Position numbers and translations under genes: made by a program. 32,262 bases of DNA, from assembly GCA_016793645.1 (NCBI GenBank), contig JAEUHD010000048.1, positions 1 to 32,262 on the forward strand, written 5' to 3'. The notes below the pieces were generated by a model. The model ran no database searches, was not told where the DNA came from, and saw nothing but the letters and a program-made list of their open reading frames with translations. This stretch comes from Verrucomicrobiales bacterium (GTDB taxonomy: Bacteria > Verrucomicrobiota > Verrucomicrobiia > Limisphaerales > UBA9464). Positions 8,888 to 17,900 of this stretch are shown piece after piece (position 1 is the first letter of the stretch; each line of letters begins with the position of its first letter).

Positions 8888-9882
8888 TTCGGTGCCGGCA
8901 GCGGTTTCCCGGCGAGTGCGAGCCGGATGGCCGTAAGCACGCGACGCTGGACCGTCAAGGGGGTCGCCTGGACACGGGCGCCGGCCGCCGCCTTGTGCCC
9001 GCCTCCGCCAAACAATGCGGCGATGGAACTCACGTCCACGCGGTCGCTTTTGCTCCGGAGGCTCAGCCGGGTGAGATTGGGTCCCATTTCCTCCATCATG
9101 ACGGCGACCACCACTCCTTCGATGGCCCGGATGTGGTCGATTAGCCCTTCGCTTTCCTCCGGGGCGGCTCCGGCCCGGGTGTAGTCCGCCTGCTTGAGCC
9201 AGAAGTATCCGACCTGGTTGTTTAGTGTGAGCCGGAACTTGTTGTAGACGTGACGGAGCAGCTTCACCCGGGTGAGCGGGTAACTCTGATAGACCTCCTC
9301 GCAGATGTGTCCGAGGTCGGCTCCTGCCTCCACCAACTCCGCAGCAGTGCGCAGGGTGTCGGGTGTCGTGGTGGAGTACTGGAAACTGCCGGTGTCGGTG
9401 CTGACGGCGGCAAACAGGCAGTCTGCGATCGGACGCGTGATCTTCCATCCGGCCCATCCGCAAAGGTCGTAGATCAGTTCGCCGGTGCTGGGCTCCCGCG
9501 GCGAAATCCAGTTGATGTCCGCGTACTTTGTGTTGCTGCGGTGATGGTCAATGTTGAGGAACACCTTCCGGTTCCCGATGTGTTCCCCCGTGCGTCCGAG
9601 TCGTTCAAACGACGCGCAGTCGGTCGCGATCACCACGTCGAATTCCTGGCCCGATTGCGGACGGCGGACCCTTCGGTTGGGATCCAGGATGCGAAGCTTG
9701 TCCGGGCAACCGTCGTCGTTCCAGACGGTGACCTCCTTGCCGGCATTCTCGAGGGCCAGGGCAAGGCCCATCTGGGAACCGATGCAGTCGCCGTCGGGAC
9801 GAATATGACCGACAATGCAGATCTTCCTGGCGGGGGCGAGAGCCTCGAGGATTTGTTCAACCGGTTTCGGTGCGGGTTTCAT
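8884..9882 (-). CDS. nrnA: DHH/DHHA1 phosphoesterase, NrnA-like (oligoribonuclease / pAp phosphatase)
   Basis: 332 residues, the normal NrnA size. Members degrade 2-5 nt RNA oligomers (nanoRNA) and dephosphorylate pAp in the cytoplasm, using two metal ions. The metal-binding motifs are all visible: GHIRPDGDCIGS (residues 25-36), an ATDC segment near 86-89, NIDHHRSNT with the eponymous DHH at 112-114, and the C-terminal DHHA1 glycine-rich substrate loop GGGGHKAAAG (292-301). Its ATG overlaps the stop of rbfA by one base (TGATG at 9880-9884), and its own stop overlaps truB. The context rbfA-nrnA-truB is a known conserved arrangement in many bacteria. Whether it acts mainly on nanoRNA, pAp or c-di-nucleotide products cannot be told from sequence. 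Confidence 0.93.
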   Translation of the reverse strand: MKPAPKPVEQILEALAPARKICIVGHIRPDGDCIGSQMGLALALENAGKEVTVWNDDGCPDKLRILDPNRRVRRPQSGQEFDVVIATDCASFERLGRTGEHIGNRKVFLNIDHHRSNTKYADINWISPREPSTGELIYDLCGWAGWKITRPIADCLFAAVSTDTGSFQYSTTTPDTLRTAAELVEAGADLGHICEEVYQSYPLTRVKLLRHVYNKFRLTLNNQVGYFWLKQADYTRAGAAPEESEGLIDHIRAIEGVVVAVMMEEMGPNLTRLSLRSKSDRVDVSSIAALFGGGGHKAAAGARVQATPLTVQRRVLTAIRLALAGKPLPAPK

Positions 9883-10262
9883 CAGGGGGCTGGCGGCGGC
9901 TGGGAGGGCGGGGCGTTCTGTTCAAGTTCGTCGAGCAGGGCGAGGACCCGGTTTCCCTGCTCGATTGAATCGTCGATTTGGAATCGCAGCTCCGGGGTGA
10001 ATTTAAGGCGGACCGACCGTCCGACGCGGGTGCGGATGAGTCCTGCCTGTTCGTTGAGAACGATGGGGGCGCGCTTCCGTTGGGCGGGGGTGCCGACGAA
10101 GCCGAGGAAGACAATGGCGGAGCGGAGATCCCGGCCCACGCCCACGGCGTTGACCGTCAGGAGTCCGACCTCCTCAATGCGCAGTTCCTGGCGGAGGATT
10201 TCCGCGACCTCCTGCTTGAGGAGTTCGCGGACGCGGGCGAGTCGGCGATTATTGGATTCCAT
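9882..10262 (-). CDS. rbfA: 30S ribosome-binding factor A
   Basis: 126-residue KH-like ribosome maturation factor that binds the immature 30S subunit near helix 1 of 16S rRNA. The N-terminus NRRLARVRELLKQEVAEIL is characteristic of the family, followed by VNAVGVGRDLRSAIVFLGF and the late segment RVGRSVRLKFTPELRFQIDDSIEQG, which is highly diagnostic. It ends in a short Pro/Ala tail (PPSQPPPAP). It sits 72 bp downstream of infB and overlaps nrnA by one base, as expected for the infB-rbfA-truB cluster. The ATG at 10262 precedes the conserved start region directly. Confidence 0.95.
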   Translation of the reverse strand: MESNNRRLARVRELLKQEVAEILRQELRIEEVGLLTVNAVGVGRDLRSAIVFLGFVGTPAQRKRAPIVLNEQAGLIRTRVGRSVRLKFTPELRFQIDDSIEQGNRVLALLDELEQNAPPSQPPPAP

Positions 10263-10334
10263 GAAACCGGGGAGGCGCGGCCGCCACCGCCACCGGACGC
10301 AGGGAAGCGCCCGACGGCGGCAAGGCCGGCGTCC

Positions 10335-12947
10335 TCATTCGAGCTTCTGGGCGATCTTCTCAACCGTGTAACACTCGATGATGTCGCCCTCCTGGGGGTC
10401 ATCGAAGCCGTCGAGTCGGACACCGCATTCGAGTCCGGAGCGGACTTCGTTGACCTCGTCCTGAAACCGTTTGAGCGTGAGCGATATCCCTTCGTAGGCG
10501 ACGTGCGACTTCCGTCGCAACCGCATCTTCCCGCGAACCAAACGGCCCTGGGTGACGTAGCAGCCGGCCACCTTCCCTCCTTTGGACAGATCGAACACCT
10601 TCCGCACCTCGGCCTGGCCGACGACGACCTCCTTGAGCAGGGGATCGAGAAGTCCGGCCATGGCCTCCTTCACCTGGTCCACCAGTTCGTAGATGATGGC
10701 GTACAGCTTGATCTGGACGCCTTCGCGTTTCGCGGTTTCGGCGGCGATGGTGTCCACGCGGGTGTGGAACCCGAGGATGACGGCGTCCGCGGCGCTCGCC
10801 AGCATGACGTCATCGCGGGTGATGGCACCCACGGCATCGTGGACCACCTCAAGGGAAATCTTGGTCGATTCAATCTTCCGGAGGGCCTCGCAGATCGCCT
10901 CGACCGATCCCTGGGTGTCGGCCTTGACCACGACCTTGAGGATCTTTGAGGACGAATCCTTGATGTCCCCGAAGATGTCTTCGAGGGTTTGACGCTTGGG
11001 ACGAAGCCCCTCGAGTTCCGCCTTCTTTGCCGCGTGGGCGCGCTCCTCTGCCAGATCCCGGGCGGCCTTTTCGTTGTCGACGGCGATGAATTCGGAGCCC
11101 GCCTCCGGAACTCCGTTGAGTCCGAGAACCCGGACGGCCACGGACGGGCCCGCCTCCTTGAGACGCTTCCCTTCCTCATCCATCATGGAGCGGACGCGTC
11201 CGTAATGGACACCACACAGGATGACGTCGCCCTGGCGGAGAGTGCCCTTTCGGATCAGGACCGTGGCGACCGGGCCACCGGGGTCGATGCCCGACTCAAT
11301 CACGTTGCCGTGGGCTTTCCGGTCCGGGTTCGCCTTCAACTCCAGCAGTTCCGCCTGGAGCAGGATGTTCTCGATGAGTTTGTCGACGCCGAGTCCGGTG
11401 AGTCCGGAGCAATCGACGTACAAGGTGTCGCCGCCCCAGTCATCGGGAACCAGACCCTTCTCCTGGAGTTGCTGGCGGACGCGGAGGCCGTTGGCATTTG
11501 GATGATCCGATTTGTTGACGGCGACAATGATCGGGACCTTGGCGGCCTGGGCGTGGGCCAGGGCCTCCAGGGTTTGGGGCATGACTCCATCGTTGGCGGC
11601 CACCACGAGTACGACGATGTCGGTGACATTGGCTCCCCGGGCGCGCATCGCTGAAAATGCGGCGTGGCCAGGGGTGTCGAGGAAGGTCAACTGTCCCACC
11701 AAACCGGTGACCGGATGCGGATAGGCGATGGTGTAGGCACCGATGTGCTGCGTGATACCACCCGCTTCGCCGGTCGCGACGTCGGATTTTCGGATCTTGT
11801 CGAGGAGTGTGGTCTTTCCGTGGTCCACGTGACCCATGATGGTGATCACGGGCGGACGCGGCTTCAGGTCGGCCTCGGCATCCTCCTGATCCAGTTCGAG
11901 CTTCTGCTCGCGGGGTTGGATGGTGACCTGATGAGCGCCCAGGTTGCGTTTCTCGCTTTCGAACCGGAATCCGCTCTTGGCGCAGACGCGCTGGGCGATG
12001 TCACCGTCAATGGTCTGATTGACCGTGACGAAGACACCCATTCCCATGAGGTCGGCGATGAGTTGGAACGGTTTCTTCCCCATTTTTTCCGCAAGTTCGC
12101 GGATGGCAATGGGGGGTTTCATGGTGATGACCGGTCCGTCGAGCGGCGCCTGCACCCGTGCAGGCGCAGGTCTCCCGGCCGGCCCGCCCGGCTGGGGGCG
12201 CAATCCTCCCGGTTGGGGGCCCCGCTGGTTCCCATACTGTCCCGGTCGTCCCTGAACATTTTGTCCGGGTCGACCGTAGGGTTGCTGTCCAGGGCGTCCT
12301 CCCTGACCCATCGGGGGCCGGGTTGGGGTGGCGGTCCGGTCCGCGGGGCCGCGGGAACGATCATCGCGGCCTCCGCCGGTGGGACGGGGCTTGAACTGGT
12401 CGAGATTGATCCGACCCACCAATTGTCCGAGTTGGGGCTTGGGGGGTGAAGGAGGAGCCGGACTCGGCGAAGCGGCGACGGGAGCCGGCGGAGTCGGGGA
12501 AACGGGGGCCGCCGCGGTCGCGGGAGGTGTCGGTTCGACGGTGGGCGTCGATTCGGCGACCTCCGGCACGACTTCGGGGATGGGGACATCCTCGGCGGGC
12601 GGCTGGGATTCCTCCGCCTCCGCGGGCGGTTCGGGCTCCTCAATCTCCGGACTCGCCGAAGGAGGAGGCGGGGCAGGCGGGGGCGGCGGGGGCGGGGCGA
12701 TGAAGTTGGGGCGATCAGGCTCCGGGGGCGGGGCGGGTGTCTCGACCGGCGGGGGCGGGGGCGGAGTCGCACCGCTGGCGGCCTGGGCCAGAGGGAGAAG
12801 CTGTTCCCGAAGGTATTCGGCGGTGATCTTGTCGAGGGAGCTCGACGCCACCTTGGCGGCTGGAATGCCGAGTTCCTTTGCCTTCGACAGTACAGTCTTG
12901 CTGTCGAGGTTCAGGTCCTTGGCAATCTCGTAAATGCGAACGGGCAT
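10335..12947 (-). CDS. infB: Translation initiation factor IF-2
   Basis: GTPase that delivers and checks initiator fMet-tRNA on the 30S subunit and promotes subunit joining. ATG 12947 gives 870 residues starting with the IF-2 N-terminal signature [20 protein letters not shown]. Residues about 75-290 are a disordered spacer rich in Pro, Ala, Glu and Gly, with runs of five to six prolines and an RPGQ/GRPGQ-like repeat patch. A second IF2_N-like segment ([26 protein letters not shown]) follows. The G domain has GHVDHGKTT (about residue 371), DTPGHAAF and NKSD. The C-terminal part carries the EF-Tu-like domain 2, IF-2 domain 3 ([20 protein letters not shown]) and the fMet-tRNA-binding C2 domain. 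The frame is open 19 codons upstream through a hairpin region; the conserved MPVRIYEI start decides against that. Confidence 0.97.
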   Translation of the reverse strand: MPVRIYEIAKDLNLDSKTVLSKAKELGIPAAKVASSSLDKITAEYLREQLLPLAQAASGATPPPPPPVETPAPPPEPDRPNFIAPPPPPPPAPPPPSASPEIEEPEPPAEAEESQPPAEDVPIPEVVPEVAESTPTVEPTPPATAAAPVSPTPPAPVAASPSPAPPSPPKPQLGQLVGRINLDQFKPRPTGGGRDDRSRGPADRTATPTRPPMGQGGRPGQQPYGRPGQNVQGRPGQYGNQRGPQPGGLRPQPGGPAGRPAPARVQAPLDGPVITMKPPIAIRELAEKMGKKPFQLIADLMGMGVFVTVNQTIDGDIAQRVCAKSGFRFESEKRNLGAHQVTIQPREQKLELDQEDAEADLKPRPPVITIMGHVDHGKTTLLDKIRKSDVATGEAGGITQHIGAYTIAYPHPVTGLVGQLTFLDTPGHAAFSAMRARGANVTDIVVLVVAANDGVMPQTLEALAHAQAAKVPIIVAVNKSDHPNANGLRVRQQLQEKGLVPDDWGGDTLYVDCSGLTGLGVDKLIENILLQAELLELKANPDRKAHGNVIESGIDPGGPVATVLIRKGTLRQGDVILCGVHYGRVRSMMDEEGKRLKEAGPSVAVRVLGLNGVPEAGSEFIAVDNEKAARDLAEERAHAAKKAELEGLRPKRQTLEDIFGDIKDSSSKILKVVVKADTQGSVEAICEALRKIESTKISLEVVHDAVGAITRDDVMLASAADAVILGFHTRVDTIAAETAKREGVQIKLYAIIYELVDQVKEAMAGLLDPLLKEVVVGQAEVRKVFDLSKGGKVAGCYVTQGRLVRGKMRLRRKSHVAYEGISLTLKRFQDEVNEVRSGLECGVRLDGFDDPQEGDIIECYTVEKIAQKLE

Positions 12948-12968
12948 AGCTTCGTATTGACCAAATTC

Positions 12969-13014
12969 GACCGCCCCGCGCCGACTCCAGGGGGAGTCGG
13001 GCAACGGGGCGGTC
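12969..13014 (-). promoter_or_regulatory. Strong two-part hairpin in the nusA-infB spacer
   Basis: GACCGCCCCG (12969-12978) pairs with CGGGGCGGTC (13005-13014). Within it CCGACTCC (12981-12988) pairs with GGAGTCGG (12993-13000) around a 4-nt loop, separated by a small 2/4-nt internal loop. That is 18 perfect GC-rich pairs in 46 nt. On the minus (coding) strand it is followed by GAATTTGG rather than a T-run, so it is unlikely to be an efficient intrinsic terminator. It ends 21 nt before the infB ATG. It may be an RNase processing site, an mRNA stabiliser or a NusA-sensitive pause element. Confidence 0.75.
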
Positions 13015-13063
13015 TCTAAGAAACCGGCTTCTGGAAAATCCTATTCCATCACGGGCCCCACGG

Positions 13064-14326
13064 CTATGAGGTTCCGCGCTGGCGGCGTTCCATCTCCAAA
13101 CGGGCGGACTCGAGAATGGCCGCGGCCGTGTCGCCGATTTCCGGCGCCACGGAAATGTGATCCACGTCCGCTTCCAGGAGGTCTTCGACCGCGTGGAAGC
13201 CCATATTGACCAGCACCCGGGCTTGAGTCTCTGAAATTCCGGGGACGCCCATCAGGTCGTGCACGGCGTGATCCACGCGCGCCTCGAAACTGTTGACGTC
13301 CGCCTCAGCCTCAATATCGATCTGCCATCCGGTCAGGCGGGACGCGAGGCGGGCGTTTTGACCGCGGCGCCCCACCGCCAGGGGAAGTTGATCCTGGGTG
13401 GTCTTCACCTGGATTCGCTTCCGTTCCTCATCCACCGTGATGCTTCGGAGTTGGGCCGGGTCGAGGGCTTTTGCGACAAACGTCTTGATGTCTGCGGACC
13501 ACGGAATGATGTCCACCTTCTCATTGTTGAGTTCGCGGACGATGTTTTTGACCCGTTGCCCCCGAAGACCGACACAGGCGCCGACGGGGTCCACTTTGGA
13601 GTCCCGGGAGTAGACGGCGAGCTTGGTCCGGAATCCCGGTTCGCGGGCGATGGCCCGGACTTCGATGGTGCCGTCATTCAGTTCGGCAACCTCCAGTTTG
13701 AAGAGCTTGAGTACGAACGCCGGGTCGGCCCGGGTTAAAATGATCTCGGGACCATGAATCGTCTGGTCCACGGCTTTCACGAAACAGCGGATCCGCTCGC
13801 CAATCTGATATTCCTCGGTCGGGACGCGCTCGCGATTGGGTAGAAGCGCCTCAAATTTTCCGAGATCGAGGACCACGTCCGACTTTTCAAAGCGCCGGAC
13901 GGTTCCGCTGACGATGTCACCGACCCGATCCTTGAATTCCTCGTAAATCATGGCCTTCTCGGCCTTGCGCAATTGGACCCCGAGCGCTTGCTTGGCGGCC
14001 TGGGTGGCGATGCGCCCAAATCCGGCGGGAGTGACCTCCACCTCCACCTCGTCCCCGACCTTCGCTTCCGGAAACCCGGCGCGGCGGGCGTCAAAAATAG
14101 TGATCTGGTCGTGCTTGGAAATGATCCGCTCGGCGACGATGAGCTTCGCCCACGCCTGAATGTCGCCGGACTTCCCATCGATGGCGACACGGAGTTCCCG
14201 GGCCGGTCCGACGGCCTTCTTCGCCGCCGCCAGCAAGGACTCCTGCACCGCCGACAGCAGTGTCTGGCGGGAGATGCCCTTTTCCTTTTCAAAAAACTCC
14301 AAAATCGCGAGCAATTCGGCGTTCAT
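13064..14326 (-). CDS. nusA: Transcription termination/antitermination factor NusA
   Basis: Binds RNA polymerase and nascent RNA and controls pausing, termination and antitermination. ATG 14326 gives 420 residues. The N-terminal polymerase-binding domain starts MNAELLAILEFFEKEKGI. An S1 domain follows (VGDIVSGTVRRFEKSDVVLDL), then two KH domains: DPVGACVGLRGQRVKNIVREL with the GxxG-type loop, and LAVGRRGQNARLASRLTGW. The protein ends with a helix-hairpin-helix-like segment (VPGISETQARVLVNMGF) and lacks the longer acidic repeats of E. coli NusA (495 residues). A ribosome-binding site AGGAAG lies about 10 nt upstream and decides this ATG over the in-frame codon at 14359. It heads the operon nusA-infB-rbfA-nrnA-truB-ribF; rimP, the usual gene upstream, is not present. 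Confidence 0.96.
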   Translation of the reverse strand: MNAELLAILEFFEKEKGISRQTLLSAVQESLLAAAKKAVGPARELRVAIDGKSGDIQAWAKLIVAERIISKHDQITIFDARRAGFPEAKVGDEVEVEVTPAGFGRIATQAAKQALGVQLRKAEKAMIYEEFKDRVGDIVSGTVRRFEKSDVVLDLGKFEALLPNRERVPTEEYQIGERIRCFVKAVDQTIHGPEIILTRADPAFVLKLFKLEVAELNDGTIEVRAIAREPGFRTKLAVYSRDSKVDPVGACVGLRGQRVKNIVRELNNEKVDIIPWSADIKTFVAKALDPAQLRSITVDEERKRIQVKTTQDQLPLAVGRRGQNARLASRLTGWQIDIEAEADVNSFEARVDHAVHDLMGVPGISETQARVLVNMGFHAVEDLLEADVDHISVAPEIGDTAAAILESARLEMERRQRGTS

Positions 14327-14357
14327 GCGTGAGCTTCCTGCGTCCCACTGGGATAAC

Positions 14358-14385
14358 AAAAAAGCCGGTTAAGGAACCGACTTTT
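14358..14385 (-). terminator. Intrinsic-terminator-like hairpin in the nusA leader
   Basis: On the minus strand AAAAGTCGGTT, a CCTT loop and AACCGGCTTTTTT form a stem of 9-11 pairs (one G-U) ending in six T residues. It lies between a good promoter (14428-14457) and the nusA ribosome-binding site, 31 nt before the ATG. It can serve as the end of the upstream pseudopilin transcript and as an attenuator for nusA. The complementary strand also reads as a hairpin with TTTT, so some activity in the other direction is possible. Confidence 0.7.
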
Positions 14386-14427
14386 CCGTGGCAGCAACAG
14401 GCCGCCAGTAAGACGTTTACGGAACCG

Positions 14428-14457
14428 AAATTAGCCTCCGTGCGCGTCCTGAGTCAA
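14428..14457 (-). promoter_or_regulatory. Candidate sigma70-type promoter for the nusA operon
   Basis: Minus-strand TTGACT (14457-14452) is separated by 18 nt from TAATTT (14433-14428). Both boxes match the housekeeping consensus in five of six positions (TTGACA) and four of six (TATAAT). A start near 14421 would give a leader of about 95 nt containing the terminator-like hairpin before nusA. It lies in the 168 bp gap after the pseudopilin gene, a sensible place for an operon promoter. Confidence 0.6.
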
Positions 14458-14494
14458 GGAATCGTTTCGACCCTGGCGACCGCGGACGGGCAGG

Positions 14495-15247
14495 TTACCA
14501 CCAGGTGAAGTTGGGATCGGGAGGCTGAGCCCAGAACGAATCGGAATCCTTCTTCTGGGGAAATTTGAAGGCTTCGGCATGCGTGTCGCCAAAGGCAATC
14601 ACTGACAGGCTTTTGCCTCGGACATTGTGCCACTGGCTCTTTCGGTCCTCCCAACCCCGGTTGGGGTGCCAGGGCCAGTCTCCGATCATGATCTTGTTGG
14701 CCGCACTGCGTGCCACTTCCGACGACTTCATGGAGTTCCCATCGTAGGCGTTCCGCGGTGCGGCAATGTTTCCGGTGATTCGCTTCACCCGAAAATAGTC
14801 CGCCGCCCACTCCATGAGGTAGCTGGTTCCATACTGGACGTAGCAGTTGGTGGCCTTCTTCCCGAAGTTCCGCTCGTAGAAGATGTCCCCGCGGTCGGAG
14901 GGGCAGCGGAATATTTCCGGGGAACCCTGATAACGATACAGGGGGCGGTTGGTCATCGCCGTGAAGACATCGTACGTGCCGTCCTTGCCTCCTGCCGATG
15001 CCCAGTCGCGGCACAGCGGGTAACTGTCCTGATGCTCGTCGGCGTACAGTTGGAAGGCGAGGACGACCTGCTTGAGGTTGCTGACGCACCGGATCTGGCT
15101 GGCCTTGGCCTTGGCGCGGGCCAGAGCAGGGAGCAGCATGCCGGCCAGAATCGCGATGATGGCGATCACCACCAGCAGTTCGATGAGCGTGAACGCCCTG
15201 GTTTGCCGGGGGACGGCCGCACATTTCGATCGGAGGCCTGAGGACAT
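14495..15247 (-). CDS. Type II secretion / type IV pseudopilin-like protein
   Basis: 250 residues from ATG 15247. A short basic leader ([13 protein letters not shown]) precedes the class III prepilin motif [18 protein letters not shown]. Cleavage by prepilin peptidase is expected between Ala18 and Phe19, with Glu at mature position 5, then a hydrophobic helix ending [12 protein letters not shown]. The C-terminal globular part contains [21 protein letters not shown] and a late [11 protein letters not shown] segment, as in the large expanded pseudopilin-like families (DUF1559/PulG-like) of Planctomycetes and Verrucomicrobia. Mature proteins are inner-membrane anchored with a periplasmic domain. 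The frame is open upstream to 15355, but the prepilin leader is normally short, so the internal ATG is preferred. It stands alone, with no other secretion genes nearby; the function is unknown. Confidence 0.85.
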   Translation of the reverse strand: MSSGLRSKCAAVPRQTRAFTLIELLVVIAIIAILAGMLLPALARAKAKASQIRCVSNLKQVVLAFQLYADEHQDSYPLCRDWASAGGKDGTYDVFTAMTNRPLYRYQGSPEIFRCPSDRGDIFYERNFGKKATNCYVQYGTSYLMEWAADYFRVKRITGNIAAPRNAYDGNSMKSSEVARSAANKIMIGDWPWHPNRGWEDRKSQWHNVRGKSLSVIAFGDTHAEAFKFPQKKDSDSFWAQPPDPNFTWW

Positions 15248-15356
15248 GGCGGCAGGTTCCCTGCATCGATCCGGTTCGTAAAGTCGAGATTCATCGGCGA
15301 GCGGGGTCGCACGGAACACGGAATCCCCACCTTGGAATTGGGCTCCACTGCCCACG

Positions 15357-16394
15357 TCAGTTCCTGGGTTGGACGGTCCTGGATTGGCCGCATTCCAACT
15401 GCAGGAGGCGCTGTTTTCGCCAAACGCCGCCGGCGTAGCCGCTCAGTCGACCGTCTTTTCCGATCACCCGGTGGCACGGAATGAGAATCTGGACCGGATT
15501 CGTGGCATTGGCCCGGGCCACCGCCCTCACGGCGGACGGGGCGCCGATGCGATCGGCAAGGCGGGCATAGCTCCAAGTGGTGCCCGGAGGAATCGTCCGG
15601 AGGGCATCCCAGACCTTTTGTTGGAATTTCGTGCCCCTCGCGTGAATTGGTACCGTGAATTCCGGCCTTCCCGTGGCGAAGTAGGATTCGAGTTCCCGGG
15701 CGAGTCGAATCAGGACGGAATTCTCACCCGGGATTACGGGAAGACGAAACCGCCTGTGGATTCGTTCCCGATCCGTCGTGAGTCGGGATGGGGAGGAGAA
15801 CTCGAGATGGCAGAGACCGGATTCATGGGCCGCGGCGAGCATCGATCCGAGGGGAGTTGGAATCAGGGTGACGCAAAGACATTCCTGGGTTCTTGAACGT
15901 CCCGGTGGGGAACCGAATGCCCGTTCGAATGCCGCGCGAAATCCACTGTGCGACTCAAATCCCTGCTCGAAGACCGCGTCGTCCACCGAACTTCCCTGTC
16001 GGAGAGCGGACTTGGCCTGGAGCAGCCTGCGGTTCCGCCACCATGCGGCAAAGCTCATCCCGTGTTGCCGTTGGAACCATCGGCGCACCCGTTCCGGCGC
16101 AAATCCCCAGGATTGAAGGTCAGCCGAGGTGATTTTCCGGGAATCCCGGGTGGGAAGTCGCTGGATCAGTCGTTGAATCCAGTCCGGGGGTTCACCGGGC
16201 CGCGCGTCCGGGGTGCACCGACGACAGGCTCGGTATCCCGCCCGTTGAGCGTCGGTGTTGCACTGAAAGAAGACCAAGTGGCGTTCCTGGGGGCGGGAAG
16301 GACAGGACGGCCTGCAATAAATCCGGGTGGTTGTGACCCCAAAGACAAACAATCCGTCGTAGGCATCGTCCCGCCGGCTCCACGCGGACCGCAT
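15357..16394 (-). CDS. ada: Bifunctional DNA-alkylation repair protein and transcription activator Ada
   Basis: Suicide methyltransferase that removes methyl groups from DNA phosphotriesters (N-terminal domain) and from O6-methylguanine (C-terminal domain). In known Ada proteins methylation also turns it into an activator of repair genes. 345 residues from ATG 16394. The N-terminal zinc site is Cys27, Cys31, Cys57 and Cys60 (YCRPSC...CRRC). An AraC-type helix-turn-helix region follows ([21 protein letters not shown] through [24 protein letters not shown]). The MGMT domain ends with the active-site motif PCHRV (Cys307). All three parts look intact. The frame is open to a GTG at 16457; ATG 16394 is preferred because GGGGAG lies 6 nt upstream and the family begins near '[15 protein letters not shown]'. 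It is 82 bp downstream of lpxB and 109 bp upstream of the pseudopilin. Confidence 0.93.
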   Translation of the reverse strand: MRSAWSRRDDAYDGLFVFGVTTTRIYCRPSCPSRPQERHLVFFQCNTDAQRAGYRACRRCTPDARPGEPPDWIQRLIQRLPTRDSRKITSADLQSWGFAPERVRRWFQRQHGMSFAAWWRNRRLLQAKSALRQGSSVDDAVFEQGFESHSGFRAAFERAFGSPPGRSRTQECLCVTLIPTPLGSMLAAAHESGLCHLEFSSPSRLTTDRERIHRRFRLPVIPGENSVLIRLARELESYFATGRPEFTVPIHARGTKFQQKVWDALRTIPPGTTWSYARLADRIGAPSAVRAVARANATNPVQILIPCHRVIGKDGRLSGYAGGVWRKQRLLQLECGQSRTVQPRN

Positions 16395-16476
16395 TTCGTG
16401 CTCCCCGAGGATATTCGTGGTGGTCTTCACAGCGCCGAGGATAGGGGATCCGTCCACCGAAAATCAGACACCACGT

Positions 16477-17688
16477 TCAGTTTCCCGAAGTAGCGAACGG
16501 ACTCTTCCCGTCCGGGCCCGCCGGCGCCGACGCCAGTTCGAGGATGCTGCGGGCGGCGCGTGAGGCGGTGCCGGGGGGGCCGAGGGATCGGGCAACGGTG
16601 CGCAGTCGGGCGCGCATTTCGTTCCGAAGGCGTCGGTTTCCGAGCAGATCCAGCACCGCGCCGGCCAGTGCCGGGGACGTGGCTTGGAATTGGATGAATT
16701 CCGGAACGATGGCGGATCCTGCGAGGAGATTGGGCATTGCGAGATGGGGGACCGTGACAATCCGGCGGCCGATGGCGAAGGTGAGTCGCGAAGTCTTGTA
16801 CAGCGCCACCGTCGGAACTCCATACCAGGCGCACTCCATGGTCACGGTACCCGTGGAGGCGAGGGCTACCGTGGCGGACCGTAGCACCTCGTCCAGTCCG
16901 CCCACCTGGATTCCGAGTTCCCCGGGGTCATTGCACCACGAAAGCGCCAAGGGTCTCAGATCCTCCCGTGGCAGGACCATTCGAATCCGGCATCCGGATA
17001 CTTTCGCGGCTTCCCGGGCCGCGGGAACCATGACGGGAAGATGCCGCTGAAGTTCACCCGGCCGGCTTCCGGGAAGCAGGACCAGTGTGGATCCGGACCC
17101 GGATTCGGGCTCCACGTCGAAGGGCGCGGGGGAATGGGCGTGGCGGTCGACGATGGGATGTCCGACAAATCGGACAGGAAGGCGCGGAGCCCTGCGGGCG
17201 TACCAGTCGGCTTCGAAGGGGAGAATGGACAGCAGGAGATCGTGGGTGCGCTCCATGCGCCGGGCCCGGCCGGGTCGGGACGCCCAAACCTGCGGGGAAA
17301 CGAACTGAACGAGTCGTGGGCGCCAGTTTGAGAATGGGCCGCGCCGCCGGTCGGCCCCGCGCCGCAGCGCGGCGGCGAGGCGCAGATTGAATCCGGCGTA
17401 GTCCACGCCGATCACCACATCAGGGACCTCGGACATCGCCCATTGTGTCAGGTCCTGAAGCACGTGCCGAAACCACAGAATACGGCGCAGAATCTCAACT
17501 CCGATCACCGAATGCCGGGTGAGCTCGAATCGGAGGTTTACGCCGGCGGCGGCCATTGCCGGACCACCCGCCCCGAGAAATCGGGGGGGCACGGGGGCGG
17601 ATTGTCGCCTCAGTTCATTGATGAGCTCGGCTGCGGCGAGGTCGCCGCTGGGATCTCCAGCGACGATCATGATGGTCAGGGGCTTCAT
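16477..17688 (-). CDS. lpxB: Lipid-A-disaccharide synthase
   Basis: GT19-family glycosyltransferase that joins UDP-2,3-diacylglucosamine and lipid X to form the lipid A disaccharide at the inner face of the cytoplasmic membrane, which indicates an LPS-bearing outer membrane. 403 residues, slightly longer than E. coli LpxB (382). Diagnostic segments are IMIVAGDPSGDLAAAELI (N-terminus), FLGAGGPAMAAAG, VIGVDYAGFNLRLA, VSPQVWASRPGRARRM, LLPGSRPGELQRHLPVM (sugar-nucleotide binding) and ASTGTVTMECAWYGVPTVALY. Near the end is MPNLLAGSAIVPEFIQ, matching the family's PNxLxG...PEFxQ. ATG 17688 lies directly before the conserved start. No other lpx genes adjoin it. It diverges from rplA across a 251 bp gap that holds the promoter and leader elements of the ribosomal operon. 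Confidence 0.95.
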   Translation of the reverse strand: MKPLTIMIVAGDPSGDLAAAELINELRRQSAPVPPRFLGAGGPAMAAAGVNLRFELTRHSVIGVEILRRILWFRHVLQDLTQWAMSEVPDVVIGVDYAGFNLRLAAALRRGADRRRGPFSNWRPRLVQFVSPQVWASRPGRARRMERTHDLLLSILPFEADWYARRAPRLPVRFVGHPIVDRHAHSPAPFDVEPESGSGSTLVLLPGSRPGELQRHLPVMVPAAREAAKVSGCRIRMVLPREDLRPLALSWCNDPGELGIQVGGLDEVLRSATVALASTGTVTMECAWYGVPTVALYKTSRLTFAIGRRIVTVPHLAMPNLLAGSAIVPEFIQFQATSPALAGAVLDLLGNRRLRNEMRARLRTVARSLGPPGTASRAARSILELASAPAGPDGKSPFATSGN

Positions 17689-17822
17689 GCCTCGGATTCT
17701 GCGGTGCCGAACCGAACAACTCGGAAGGCTGGGGACGGGTTACCCCAGCCGTGCGCCGGGTGGTGGGCCATCGTGGTGGTACTTCCCGGTGGGTCTTGGA
17801 CCAAGAAAACTGGTTTTATCCT

Positions 17823-17853
17823 TTGACACATCAGAGCGGTTCCCGCATAGCTT
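17823..17853 (+). promoter_or_regulatory. Candidate promoter for the rplA-rpoC operon
   Basis: A perfect -35 box TTGACA lies at 17823-17828 in the lpxB/rplA divergent gap. The -10 is weaker: CATAGC after 17 nt or TAGCTT after 19 nt. Transcription would start close to 17858, just where the leader hairpin begins. The gap must hold an operon promoter since lpxB runs the other way, but the exact site is uncertain. Confidence 0.35.
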
Positions 17854-17857
17854 TCCG

Positions 17858-17900
17858 CTCTTTCGCTGGAGGTTTCACAGCTCCAGCGTGTGAGTTTTTT
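17858..17900 (+). terminator. Intrinsic-terminator-like hairpin in the rplA leader
   Basis: CGCTGGAG (17864-17871) pairs perfectly with CTCCAGCG (17881-17888) around a 9-nt loop. After a 3-nt internal loop CTC (17858-17860) pairs with GAG (17892-17894), directly followed by TTTTTT (17895-17900). No plus-strand gene lies upstream in this gap, so this is more likely an attenuator of the ribosomal-protein/RNA-polymerase operon than a gene-end terminator. A second small hairpin GGGC-ttc-GCCC follows at 17910-17920. Confidence 0.7.

Noticed and set aside
14360..14400. Possible tRNA 3' half before nusA (GTCGGTTCC-like T-arm)
   Set aside because: The pairing is a simple terminator hairpin with a T-run. 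No acceptor, D or anticodon stems are present and there is no CCA context.
17689..17860. Possible tRNA gene upstream of rplA, as in many secE-nusG-rplK regions
   Set aside because: No cloverleaf with acceptor stem, T-arm and anticodon arm could be drawn; only the leader hairpins pair convincingly.
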